DNA from: Flavobacteriales bacterium 33_180_T64
Lineage (GTDB): Bacteria; Bacteroidota; Bacteroidia; Flavobacteriales; Flavobacteriaceae
Assembly: GCA_002162685.1 (NCBI GenBank)
Contig: MAAQ01000022.1
Span: forward strand, 1 to 64,000
Reading direction: 5' to 3'
Length of the DNA: 64,000 nt
Shown in pieces: positions 55,901-64,000 of this stretch. Position 1 is the stretch's first letter; each line of letters starts with the position of its first letter. Both the position numbers and the translations under genes were made by a program. Under the pieces are notes generated by a model, which saw only the letters and a list, made by a program, of their open reading frames with translations, searched no databases and was not told the origin of the DNA.

Positions 55901-55967
55901 CGGTATAGATAGAGGTGTTTACCCGCAACCTAGATCGATTATCGCTGGTTTACAATTTGCATTTTAA
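52959..55967 (+). CDS. susC: SusC/RagA TonB-linked outer-membrane transporter
   Basis: A 1002-aa TonB-dependent receptor of the SusC/RagA type. It has a signal peptide (LSIYAQ), a carboxypeptidase-regulatory-like domain (25-100; ITGTVSDNNGPLPGANVIVK split at its turn), the TonB-box region (QLDEVVVVGYGKTSRR), a plug with the SusC signature QIRGLNTFGNSQPLYVIDGI near 170, and a 22-strand barrel ending RSIIAGLQFAF. Length is normal. With the SusD lipoprotein encoded 27 bp downstream it should form the pedal-bin importer for an oligosaccharide. It is the only SusC in the window; the substrate is inferred to be a beta-glucoside from the nearby GH3. Confidence 0.96.
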   Translation: MKNKLLRKLLFFGGFIMSLSIYAQSITGTVSDNNGPLPGANVIVKGTSNGTTTDFDGNFTLNEVDSDAVLTVSFLGYITQDVKIANQSTINIVLIEDASQLDEVVVVGYGKTSRRFVTGAITTVKSEDITKTPVISVDQALQGNAAGVTVINAGSPGTSPQIQIRGLNTFGNSQPLYVIDGIVSGGLNEVNPNDIESIDILKDASTAAIYGSRASNGVVLITTKKGKAGKTKITVDSYVSVQSLPKELDLLNSSQFERYASETFGLPNRYTDDPASTQRNTDWQDEVFQSGVTHNTNLGVSGGSDSAIFNISAGYLDQEGIIINTGFKRASFRANSEFKLGDKFKIGETLSVADSEMLNEEENGDRTLLEHTIKSLPYTPVYNANNPGGFGGTDTALDAGSDAENPVRLQTIGSNTTETMKILGSLYASYEIIDGLNFKFQYGYDRSTAENNIHRPSFDEGINERAAAEIIQGTNIFSSNTFTNALTYSKSLNDIHNFDMLVVVEKFEATTRNNRAQSSNPLTDAITVIQGNATVTNQLFEYGLISYIGRLNYNYDEKYILSASIRRDGSSRFGSNNRWGTFPAVSLGWAISEEDFLKDSNLFSNLKLRGSWGVTGNDGSQDYVYQSGLISGYNYSGFANNTGVSNFGSANPDLKWEEATQINIGLDAAFLNNALKVSLEYYNNENEDVIVPIPNVSSDGLGEAFTQRNGASTSTKGFELNLGYTHDKGGDFTWAANVNLGTSKNEATDLGDLSFIESSIFEGENLSRITEGESLFYFYGYETDGLFQAGDDTSAQPNAAAGDIRFVDQNNDGIIDSEDNVKIGNPFPDFTYGINLTANYKQFDFSLSLTGVSGNDVYNTNIYDLEGMTRLFNAGTSVLNRWTPTNTNASVPRFTLDHSDNVNRSDRFVENGAYAKLRNLTIGYSLKDTELQGIANGALSKLRFYIAAQNLFTISDYSGYDPEIGGSSTVNPGQQSAAAGVGIDRGVYPQPRSIIAGLQFAF

Positions 55968-55994
55968 TATATTAATTATTGATATTTAGAAAAC

Positions 55995-57410
55995 ATGAAA
56001 AAAATTAAAATCATAATCACCGGAATCATTGCCGCAACAGGCATACTGATCTCATGTGATGAATCTGACATCGAATTGAATAACCCAAATGAGTTATCAG
56101 CAGAAACATTCTTTGAAACAAGTGCTCAATTAGAATCTGCTGTAACATCATGCTACGCTTACCTACAGGACGTAGGTAACTATGCAAGATACCAGTTTTA
56201 TATTAATGATAATATCGCAGGCGAAAATTATGCAGCTGGTAATTTAGAAGCAGATAAACAACAAATGATCAACCATCAGGTAGATGAAGCTAATAATGGT
56301 AATAATCAGTATTGGGATCATAACTACAAAGGTATTGGTCGTTGTAATTTTGTAATTGATAATGAAGAGAATTTTGGAGACATTGATGCTACAGAAATTT
56401 CTCAACGCTTAGGGGAAGCACGCTTTTTAAGAGCTTTATATTACTTTAATATTGTTACCAAATACGGCGAAGTCCCACTGGTATTATCAACAGAATCTGT
56501 TGCTGGAGGACGACCAAAATCACCAGTTGCTGATATTTATAGCGCGATAGTTTCAGATTTACAATTTGCCACTACAAATTTACCAGCAGTTGGAGTTCAA
56601 GAACAAGGACGCACTACTTCTGGGGCTGCATGGGCATTGTTAGGAAAAGTACTATTACAAAGTGAAGATTATACAGGAGCAAAATCTGCCCTATCGAATA
56701 TTTCAGGATATACATTAGTACCAAATTACAGAGACAATTTTACGGTAGCTGGAGAGCACAATAGTGAATCACTTTTTGAAATTCATTATGATGAAGCGTC
56801 TGGAAATGGTGATTCTTGGAATCAAGATGGACTAGGTAATTCTGAGACTTCATTTAGAGCTCAGGAATATTCTGGATGGTTTAATGTAAAACCTAGTCAA
56901 GATCTTTTAGATGAATTCGAAGATGGTGATACACGTTATTCAGACACCTTCTACTCTATTGATGCTAGCGATAATGGCACTATGACCAACACTTACAACA
57001 ACGGAAATAGCACCTATATTTCTGGAGGTATTGGACCAGATGACAATCCTGCGTGGCGTAAATATCAAAACCTAGATGATAGACCTTCAGAAACTGTAGA
57101 CAGTGGTATTAACGCAAGAGTACTCCGTTTTGCTGATGTCTTATTAATGCAAGCTGAAGCAGAAATTCGCTCAGGAGGTTCTGAGGCAGTAGCCCTAGGC
57201 TACTTAAATCAAGTAAGAAACAGGGCTTCAGTTTCAATGCCAAATGTATCTGTTTCTGGCACAACAGCAATATTAGCTGCTATTAAACATGAAAGATGGG
57301 TAGAATTAGCAGGCGAACAGTCACGTTATATGGATTTGCAGCGTTTTGACGGATTCTCCTACCTAATGCCAATACCTAATATAGAATTAACCGCTAATAC
57401 TAATTTATAA
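55995..57410 (+). CDS. susD: SusD/RagB nutrient-binding lipoprotein
   Basis: A 471-aa lipoprotein (lipobox LISC, Cys21). It contains the SusD/RagB fold: N-terminal segment LNNPNELSAETFFETSAQLE, TPR-like helices (RLGEARFLRALYYFNIVTKY followed by GEVPLV) and the C-terminal motif block RVLRFADVLLMQAEAEIR, LNQVRNRA and IKHERWVELAGEQSRYMDLQRF. It covers the extracellular face of the SusC barrel and captures the glycan. It is translated from the susC transcript and followed by a strong terminator hairpin. Confidence 0.96.
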   Translation: MKKIKIIITGIIAATGILISCDESDIELNNPNELSAETFFETSAQLESAVTSCYAYLQDVGNYARYQFYINDNIAGENYAAGNLEADKQQMINHQVDEANNGNNQYWDHNYKGIGRCNFVIDNEENFGDIDATEISQRLGEARFLRALYYFNIVTKYGEVPLVLSTESVAGGRPKSPVADIYSAIVSDLQFATTNLPAVGVQEQGRTTSGAAWALLGKVLLQSEDYTGAKSALSNISGYTLVPNYRDNFTVAGEHNSESLFEIHYDEASGNGDSWNQDGLGNSETSFRAQEYSGWFNVKPSQDLLDEFEDGDTRYSDTFYSIDASDNGTMTNTYNNGNSTYISGGIGPDDNPAWRKYQNLDDRPSETVDSGINARVLRFADVLLMQAEAEIRSGGSEAVALGYLNQVRNRASVSMPNVSVSGTTAILAAIKHERWVELAGEQSRYMDLQRFDGFSYLMPIPNIELTANTNL

Positions 57411-57436
57411 TTTTGAATTTTTTGTTAATTTGAATT

Positions 57437-57472
57437 AAAATCCTGTATAGATTCATCTATATGGGATTTTTT
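57437..57472 (+). terminator. Terminator after susD
   Basis: A long near-perfect inverted repeat (57437-57470; about 15 bp including two wobble pairs, tiny loop) ends in TTTTTT. It separates susCD from the tandem VCBS genes, although partial read-through is possible. Confidence 0.78.
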
Positions 57473-57479
57473 ATATTTG
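57472..57479 (+). promoter_or_regulatory. Possible -7 box TATATTTG upstream of the VCBS genes
   Basis: Matches TAnnTTTG and lies just after the susD terminator, about 110 bp before the ATG of the first VCBS gene. The -33 element is not clear. It suggests the VCBS pair can be transcribed separately from susCD. Confidence 0.35.
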
Positions 57480-57590
57480 TATAGTGCCATTTATACTAAC
57501 AACACATAAACTACTATATCTATTTCATAATCAAAACAAACAGGTATCTGGTTTATGATTAAAAAACCTTAAATCTACAATAGCAAAAAG

Positions 57591-60500
57591 ATGACAGTAT
57601 TTAAATATCTTTTCCTAATTATACTCATTACTTCCTGCTCAAAACAAACAGATCGTAAACAATTTAGTATACTGAATTCTAAAGATTCTGGAATCACATT
57701 TATGAATGCCTTAACCGAATCTGATACTCTTAATTATTTTAATTATCCTTATATTTATATGGGAGGAGGTATTGCCGTTGGCGACTTCAATAACGACAAT
57801 CTTCAAGATCTTTATTTTACAGGAAACATGGTAAGCAACCAGTTGTACTTAAACAAAGGAGGACTGATTTTTGAAGATGTAACAACACAAGCAAATGCAG
57901 GTTTGGGTAAGGATTGGTTTTTAGGAGCCACTACCTGTGATATTAATAATGATGGCTGGCTGGATATTTATCTAAGTGTTTCAGGTAAAAATAACCTTTG
58001 TCCCAACAAACTTTTAGTCAACCAAGGCCCTAATCAAGAAGGCTATATTAGCTTCAAGGAAGAGGCTGAAAAATATGGAATTGCAGATAAAGGCCATAGC
58101 ACCCAAAGCACCTTTTTTGATTATGATAATGACGGAGATCTCGATTTATATGTAGCCAATTACCCCATTACCCCCTTTAAAACCTCTCCAGATATTTTTA
58201 AAAAGCATATTGAACATGCCAATACTCAACATTCTAACCATTTGTACACTAACAATGGTGATGGTACATTTACAGAAAATACCAGAGCCGCAGGAATGCT
58301 ATCCTATAGTTTATCTCTAAGCGCTGTTGTGAGTGACCTCAACAATGACGGCTACAAAGATATTTACGTGAGTAACGATTTTGCTAGTGCAGATTTTTGT
58401 TATATAAATAATGGAGACGGTACCTTTAGAAATACCATCGAACAATCTACAAAACATACCGCTCTTTATGGCATGGGAGCAGATATTGCCGATTTTAATA
58501 ATGATGGTTTTTTAGACATTTTCCAAGCAGACATGGATGCTTCAACAAACAAACGCTCTAAAGCCAATATGTCCAGCATGAACCCTCAAGTATTCTGGGA
58601 CACCTATAATTCTGGACTCCACTATCAGTACATGCACAATTGCTTGCAATTAAATACAGGAATACTAGACACAACAAAAACACCAACATTTAATAATATT
58701 TCCAGGATTTCGAATACTTCAACCACAGATTGGAGTTGGGGACCTGTTTTTGCCGACCTTGACAATGACGGGTGGAAAGACTTATATATTTCTAATGGTA
58801 CAAGACGAGAAATCAACAATACCGATTTCTTTAATACTATTAAAAAAAACCGCACGTCCTTTTCAAATAACAAAGCCACTGAAGCATTAAACAATTCTCT
58901 AAAAATCCCATCAGAAAAAACAGATAATTTTGCTTTTAAAAACACAGAAGATCTTTCCTTTAAAAAAACGAATACCCAATGGGGACTTGAATACAAAGGG
59001 TTTTCCAATGGTGTTGCTTATGCCGATTTAGATAATGATGGTGATTTAGAAATCATTCTAAATAATATAGATGATACTGCTGTTATTTTTGAAAACAATA
59101 ATATCGCCAATAATAATTATTTAACTCTCAAGTTTAACGGCCCTAAGCAAAACCCTAAAGGAATTGGCGTAAGATGCACTCTCAAGGTCAATGAAACACA
59201 ACAGTTTCAAGAATTAACGTTGGAACATGGTTACATCTCGGCTATGGCTCCACTACTACATTTTGGTATTGCAAAAGAAGTTGCAATAGATACGTTAACT
59301 ATACAATGGCCTGACGGAAAAAGGCAAATCTTAACACATATTAAAGCCAACAAAACACTTACATTAAACCACTTAGACGCGATCCAAAATGAGCCAATAA
59401 AGAACAGTAATACACACACCATTTTCACTTCTAATAACACCGTTCTAGATTCAATATTTAGTCATAAAGAGAATGAATATGATGATTATAAGAAAGAAAT
59501 TCTTTTACCTCATAAAACATCTACATTTGGCCCTTATGTCTCTGTAGGAGATCTAAATAAAGATGGTTTAGATGACTTTTATATTAGTGGAGCATCTCAT
59601 CAAAAAGGAGGCTTATATTACCAAAACAAAGAAGGATCTTTTGACCCTATGACCTTCGACTTAGAACAACATAAGCATCAAGAAGATATGGGGTCGCTAA
59701 TTTTTGATGCTGATAAAGATGGAGACCTCGATCTGTATGTGGTTAGTGGTGGTAACGAATTTGAACCAGGCTCCGAACAACTTCAAGATAGAATCTATAA
59801 AAATAATGGTTCAGGAAAACTGTCTATAACAAAAAACGCCCTTCCAAAAATGCATACTAGCGGCTCTCGGGTGTATCAATTTGATTACGATAAAGATGGC
59901 GACTTAGACCTGTTGGTTTGTGGAAGACTTGTACCGGGTAACTACCCCTCGCCTGCCAAAACTTATATCCTAGAAAATGTAAGCACACAATCTACTATTA
60001 AATTTATAGACGTTACAGGTGCTATAATTCCTGAGTTCAATAAGCTTGGGTTAACAACCGCAGCAGATTTGGTAGATATCAATAATGATGGATGGCAAGA
60101 CATTGTTATTGTTGGCGAATGGATGCCAATACGCGTATTTAAAAATAATCAGGGAGAAAATTTTTCTGAAATCACAAATCAGTTGGGATTAGAAGAAACA
60201 ACAGGATGGTGGTTTAGTATTAAAAGTGGTGATTTTGATGGTGATGGTGATTTAGATTTTGTGGCGGGAAACCTCGGACTCAACTACAAATACAAGTCAT
60301 CAGATGACGAAACATTTGACATCTACTTTAACGATTTTGATAAAAACAATAAAAACGATATTGTACTAAGTTATTATAATGAAGGTGAAAAATACCCAGT
60401 TAGAGGACGTTCTTGTTCATCATCTCAAGTAAATGAGATTAAAGACAAATTTAAAACCTATAACGAATTTGCTGAAGCTACCTTAGTAGATGTTTATGGA

Positions 60501-60911
60501 GAAAATCAATTAGAAGATGCTTTGCACTACCAAGTAAATACATTTGCTTCTATGTATATTGAGAACACAGGAGATACATTTATATTACACCCCTTACCCA
60601 AAGACATTCAACTTTCTAGTGTGAATCAGCTTTTAGTAGACGATTTTAATAAGGACGGTTATCTAGATATTCTTGCTGCTGGAAACCTATATGCCTCAGA
60701 AATAGAAACCCCAAGAAATGATGCTGGTACTGGGTTATTTCTAAGCGGAAATGGCAAGGGCGAATTTAAACCCTATTCAATTTCTAACAGTGGATTTTAT
60801 GCCCCCAAAGATGTTAAAGACATGGCTTTAATAACGGTTGACGGAACACAAATGATTCTGATAGCGAATAATAATGAGGCTGCGCAATTTATTGAAATAA
60901 GAAATAAATAG
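57591..60911 (+). CDS. VCBS/FG-GAP repeat lipoprotein with ASPIC/UnbV domain (tandem copy 1)
   Basis: A 1106-aa lipoprotein (ITSCSK, Cys16) with about a dozen FG-GAP/VCBS blades bearing DxNxDG-type calcium-binding loops (DFNNDNLQDLYFTGN, DINNDGWLDIYLSVSG, DFDGDGDLDFVAGNLG). An ASPIC/UnbV segment lies near 530-590 (LTIQWPDGKRQIL). Conserved landmarks shared with its two paralogues in the window are RSKANMSSMNP near 323, LEHGYISAMAPLLHFG near 545 and a Cys-bearing PVRGRSCSSSQ near 940. It is probably anchored on the cell surface beside the SusCD importer. Biochemical function is unknown. The next paralogue begins 12 bp downstream. Confidence 0.9.
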   Translation: MTVFKYLFLIILITSCSKQTDRKQFSILNSKDSGITFMNALTESDTLNYFNYPYIYMGGGIAVGDFNNDNLQDLYFTGNMVSNQLYLNKGGLIFEDVTTQANAGLGKDWFLGATTCDINNDGWLDIYLSVSGKNNLCPNKLLVNQGPNQEGYISFKEEAEKYGIADKGHSTQSTFFDYDNDGDLDLYVANYPITPFKTSPDIFKKHIEHANTQHSNHLYTNNGDGTFTENTRAAGMLSYSLSLSAVVSDLNNDGYKDIYVSNDFASADFCYINNGDGTFRNTIEQSTKHTALYGMGADIADFNNDGFLDIFQADMDASTNKRSKANMSSMNPQVFWDTYNSGLHYQYMHNCLQLNTGILDTTKTPTFNNISRISNTSTTDWSWGPVFADLDNDGWKDLYISNGTRREINNTDFFNTIKKNRTSFSNNKATEALNNSLKIPSEKTDNFAFKNTEDLSFKKTNTQWGLEYKGFSNGVAYADLDNDGDLEIILNNIDDTAVIFENNNIANNNYLTLKFNGPKQNPKGIGVRCTLKVNETQQFQELTLEHGYISAMAPLLHFGIAKEVAIDTLTIQWPDGKRQILTHIKANKTLTLNHLDAIQNEPIKNSNTHTIFTSNNTVLDSIFSHKENEYDDYKKEILLPHKTSTFGPYVSVGDLNKDGLDDFYISGASHQKGGLYYQNKEGSFDPMTFDLEQHKHQEDMGSLIFDADKDGDLDLYVVSGGNEFEPGSEQLQDRIYKNNGSGKLSITKNALPKMHTSGSRVYQFDYDKDGDLDLLVCGRLVPGNYPSPAKTYILENVSTQSTIKFIDVTGAIIPEFNKLGLTTAADLVDINNDGWQDIVIVGEWMPIRVFKNNQGENFSEITNQLGLEETTGWWFSIKSGDFDGDGDLDFVAGNLGLNYKYKSSDDETFDIYFNDFDKNNKNDIVLSYYNEGEKYPVRGRSCSSSQVNEIKDKFKTYNEFAEATLVDVYGENQLEDALHYQVNTFASMYIENTGDTFILHPLPKDIQLSSVNQLLVDDFNKDGYLDILAAGNLYASEIETPRNDAGTGLFLSGNGKGEFKPYSISNSGFYAPKDVKDMALITVDGTQMILIANNNEAAQFIEIRNK

Positions 60912-60923
60912 ATATTTTATACA

Positions 60924-63900
60924 ATGATGCTTTATAGTTATATTTCAAAGAGACATTATATTTTAGCTTTAGGATTACTTATTCTTTTGGGATGTAATAC
61001 TGAACAAAAAAAAGATGACATTCAAAAAAAAGAAACACTATTTAGTAAACTCTCCTTTAAAGACACTGGAATTACATTTAACAATCAAATCGAAGAAAAC
61101 AGCAATAACTTCTTTGTTGTTTATAATTATGCTTACAATGGCGGAGGTGTAGCTATTGGGGATATTAATAATGACGGTCTATCAGATATCTATTTTACAG
61201 GTAATCAAGTTGGCAATAAGCTCTATTTAAATAAAGGTAATCTACAGTTTGAAGACATTACAGAAACTGCTGGAGTCTCTGCTATTAATGGGTGGAGTAA
61301 CGGGGTTGTAATGGTAGATATTAATGGAGACAATCTACTAGATATCTATGTTTGTAGAGGTGGCTGGAAAGGCTCAGATATAACGCGTTCTAATCTTCTT
61401 TTCATAAACAATGGCGATACGACATTTACTGAACAAGCAGAAAAATACCATATAGCAGACAAAGGCTTCTCTATGATGGCTTCCTTTTTTGATATGGATA
61501 ATGACAACGATTTGGATATGTATTTAATCAATAGACCCAATAAGTTTTTTCTTACCCATGATGATATAGCTAAAGGTAAAAAAGAACAAAACCCTCTGAA
61601 TAGGCAAAAATTATTTGAGAATAAAGAAGGCACCTATGTAGAAATAGGGCTTTCATCAGGTATAGACAACACCTATGCTTATGGTCTGGGACTAGCAACA
61701 TCAGATATAAACAATGATGGATTTAGTGACATTTACGTGGCTAATGATTATTTTGAAAGTGATTATTTTTTTAAAAACAACGGAAACAACACATTCACTC
61801 AGGATCTTACCACTATGACTAATCATGTAGCATTTTATGGTATGGGTGTTGATGTGGTTGATTTTAACAACGATGGTTTTGAAGATCTTATTGAGTTAGA
61901 TATGACACCATCAGATTATGAGCGTTCAAAAACCACAATGGCAAGCATGAATGTAGATGGGTATCAGCGTATTTTAGAAAAAGGAAATCATTACCAGTAT
62001 ATGCATAATATGCTGCAAATAAATAATGGTAATGGTTTTTTTAGCGAGATCAGTCAATTTTCTGGAATTGCCAAAACCGATTGGAGTTGGGCTTGTTTAG
62101 GTGCCGATTTTGATAACGATGGTTTTAGAGACCTATTTATAACCAACGGATTTAGACGTGATGCATTTGATAAAGATGTTACCAATGAATTTTTAAAGTA
62201 TGTAACCTCTAAAGAAAAAAAGCAGCGGTCAAAAAGAGAAAACGTCAAGCATATTGTAAATATGTTTAACGAAAATAAAATTCATAATTACATTTACAAA
62301 AATGATGGTGATCTTAAATTTACTTCAAAAGTTAAAGATTGGGGTTTTGAAGATGCCAGCTTCTCTAACGGTGCTGCCATTGGAGATCTTGATAACGACG
62401 GAGACTTAGATTTGGTAGTTAACAATATTAACGATAAAGCCTTTATATATTGTAATAATACCGAAAAAACAGGACGGAACTTTATTAAAATTAAACTGAA
62501 AGGTCCTAAACAGAATCGTTTAGGATTGGGTGCTAAAATCACGCTATACATTAAGGATAGTATCCAATATTATGAGATGAAAAATGTACGAGGTTATCTA
62601 TCATCTGTAGAGCCGATCGCACATTTTGGATTAGGATCACATCAGGTTATTGATTCCCTTCATGTGGTTTGGCCAGATCAAAAAACGAGTCGCATTTACA
62701 ATACAAAAGCCAATATGACCCAAGTTATAAGGTATAGTAATGCTACAAAAATCATTACAAAAAAGAACAGAGATATTGAACAGCCTCTGTTTGTAGACAT
62801 CACCAAAACAGCCTTTTTAAACTCTCCATTTTCACATTGTGAAAATACTTTTAACGATTTCAAGGATCAAACTCTATTACCACATAAACTCTCTACAGAA
62901 GGGCCTTGTATCGCAGTTGCAGACATCAATGAGGATGGACTGGAAGATTTTTTTGTTGGAGGCGCTTCACAGCAATCAGGAAAAATCTTTATTCAAAAAG
63001 AAGGAAATCGTTTTATCGAATTACCACAAAAGGATCTTCTGAATGACAAAAATCATGAAGATACTGCGGCTGTTTTTTTTGATGCAAATGATGATGGGTA
63101 TAAGGATCTCTACGTCGTTAGCGGTGGCAATGAATTTCCAGAGAATTCTGAGCAATATCAAGATCGATTATATTTAAATGATGGAAAGGGACATTTTTCT
63201 AAAAGTAATAGTTTACCAAAAATATTAAGTAGCGGTAGCTGCGTAATCCCATTAGATTATGATAAAGATGGTGACTTGGATCTATTTATTGGTGGTCGAC
63301 TTATTCCTAAAAAATACCCATTAGCTCCTAAAAGCTATATCCTTAACAACGACTCAGGAAAATTTACAGATGTAACAGAACAAATAGCTCCAGAGCTAGA
63401 ACACCTTGGTATGGTTACAGATGCCTCTTGGCAAGACATAGATGGCGATTCTAACAATGAATTACTCATTGTTGGTGAATGGATGCCGATCACCGTTTTT
63501 CAATTAACACAAGGACAATTTACTCGAAAAATAATGTCTAGTTTAGAAAAAACCAATGGCTGGTGGAACACCATTGAAGCTAAAGATTTGGATGGCGATG
63601 GCGATCTAGATTTTGTATTAGGCAACCTTGGAGACAATTACAAATTTAAAGCTAGTAAAGAGAAACCATTTTATGTCTTTGCTTCAGATTACGATAAGAA
63701 CGGCACCAACGATATTTTTCTAGCTAAAAACTATAAGGATAAAATAGTCCCAATTCGTGGTAAAGAATGCGCTACAGAGCAACTCCCCCATTTGTCTAAA
63801 AAATTTAAAACCTATAGCGAGTTTTCAAAAACCGATATTGGTGGTCTTTTAGGAGATATCGATCCAACATCACAGAAACAAGAGGCATTTATATTTCAAT

Positions 63901-64000
63901 CTACCTTTTTAATTAATGACCAAGGAAATTTAATGCTTAAACCAATGCCTAATGAAGCACAATACTCTACGATACAAAGTGTAGTGATTGCCGATTTCAC
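60924..64000 (+). CDS. VCBS/FG-GAP repeat lipoprotein with ASPIC/UnbV domain (tandem copy 2, 3' end off window)
   Basis: An open frame from the ATG at 60924 (MMLYSYISKRH) through the right edge, about 1025 codons present of an expected 1100. The lipobox LLGCN gives Cys24. It has the same layout as copy 1: FG-GAP blades (DINNDGLSDIYFTGN, DMDNDNDLDMYLINR, DYDKDGDLDLFIGGR), RSKTTMASMNVDGYQ near 350, ASPIC/UnbV-type VWPDQKTSRIYNTKANMTQV near 590, and PIRGKECATEQLP near 950. Divergence from copy 1 is substantial, so this is an old duplication rather than a recent one. It is co-transcribed with copy 1 (12-bp gap). Confidence 0.88.
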   Translation, partial: MMLYSYISKRHYILALGLLILLGCNTEQKKDDIQKKETLFSKLSFKDTGITFNNQIEENSNNFFVVYNYAYNGGGVAIGDINNDGLSDIYFTGNQVGNKLYLNKGNLQFEDITETAGVSAINGWSNGVVMVDINGDNLLDIYVCRGGWKGSDITRSNLLFINNGDTTFTEQAEKYHIADKGFSMMASFFDMDNDNDLDMYLINRPNKFFLTHDDIAKGKKEQNPLNRQKLFENKEGTYVEIGLSSGIDNTYAYGLGLATSDINNDGFSDIYVANDYFESDYFFKNNGNNTFTQDLTTMTNHVAFYGMGVDVVDFNNDGFEDLIELDMTPSDYERSKTTMASMNVDGYQRILEKGNHYQYMHNMLQINNGNGFFSEISQFSGIAKTDWSWACLGADFDNDGFRDLFITNGFRRDAFDKDVTNEFLKYVTSKEKKQRSKRENVKHIVNMFNENKIHNYIYKNDGDLKFTSKVKDWGFEDASFSNGAAIGDLDNDGDLDLVVNNINDKAFIYCNNTEKTGRNFIKIKLKGPKQNRLGLGAKITLYIKDSIQYYEMKNVRGYLSSVEPIAHFGLGSHQVIDSLHVVWPDQKTSRIYNTKANMTQVIRYSNATKIITKKNRDIEQPLFVDITKTAFLNSPFSHCENTFNDFKDQTLLPHKLSTEGPCIAVADINEDGLEDFFVGGASQQSGKIFIQKEGNRFIELPQKDLLNDKNHEDTAAVFFDANDDGYKDLYVVSGGNEFPENSEQYQDRLYLNDGKGHFSKSNSLPKILSSGSCVIPLDYDKDGDLDLFIGGRLIPKKYPLAPKSYILNNDSGKFTDVTEQIAPELEHLGMVTDASWQDIDGDSNNELLIVGEWMPITVFQLTQGQFTRKIMSSLEKTNGWWNTIEAKDLDGDGDLDFVLGNLGDNYKFKASKEKPFYVFASDYDKNGTNDIFLAKNYKDKIVPIRGKECATEQLPHLSKKFKTYSEFSKTDIGGLLGDIDPTSQKQEAFIFQSTFLINDQGNLMLKPMPNEAQYSTIQSVVIADF

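Noticed and set aside
57441-57485. TGTATAG sequences after susD as further regulator boxes
   Set aside because: One is part of the terminator stem and the other lacks the GG of the TGTATAGGT motif.
58625-59008. 127-codon minus-strand frame inside the first VCBS gene
   Set aside because: Antisense to a strongly conserved repeat protein and without recognisable features.

Overview
The window looks like chromosome of a marine member of the Flavobacteriaceae (Bacteroidota). The DNA is AT-rich, surface lipoproteins and a type IX secretion (T9SS) C-terminal signal are present, there is a SusC/SusD pair, and TAnnTTTG promoter-like boxes precede genes instead of clear Shine-Dalgarno sites. Almost everything from 1 to 32.4 kb and from 33.7 to 45.9 kb is on the minus strand. 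The right end is mostly on the plus strand. I see no tRNA, rRNA, CRISPR array or insertion sequence.

Left edge (1-6.3 kb): a sugar dehydrogenase-like beta-propeller protein cut by the window edge, a TauE/SafE exporter, a LacI-type regulator and a DUF255 thioredoxin-fold lipoprotein.

Beta-1,3/1,6-glucan (laminarin-type) cluster (6.4-30.1 kb): transcribed leftward from a 326-bp regulatory region. It encodes an outer-membrane beta-barrel fused to a clan GH-A hydrolase, a multidomain glycan-binding lipoprotein, a GH16 laminarinase, a 1158-aa GH149-like beta-1,3-glucan phosphorylase, a GH17 lipoprotein, a GH30 lipoprotein, an inner-membrane MFS permease fused to a GH17 domain, a free cytoplasmic GH17, a VCBS/ASPIC-UnbV lipoprotein and a T9SS-secreted probable glucan-binding protein. 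A membrane-spanning SusR-like sensor lies just upstream. The implied route is surface cleavage and beta-1,6 debranching, passage through the outer membrane, import by the permease with hydrolysis on its cytoplasmic side, and phosphorolysis to glucose-1-phosphate. The cluster has no SusC/SusD of its own. Hydrolases are instead fused to a membrane pore-like or transport domain at both membranes, which is the most unusual thing in the window.

Middle (30.2-45.9 kb): an esterase-like hydrolase, a DUF2911/TPR protein and a membrane AraC regulator, then a copper/silver-type efflux operon (HYC_CC_PP protein, CusA-, CusC- and CusB-like proteins, DUF3347, haem-binding, CopA-type ATPase, DUF2911 and PepSY proteins).

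Right end (46-64 kb): after a 599-bp gap containing an 18-bp sequence like the 3' end of mnmE (a known integration site) comes a second glycan locus: GPH-type sugar symporter, AGE-family epimerase, GH3 beta-glucosidase, AraC regulator, SusC, SusD and two tandem VCBS/ASPIC-UnbV lipoproteins, the last cut by the window edge. Functions are assigned from sequence recognition alone; no database search was run.
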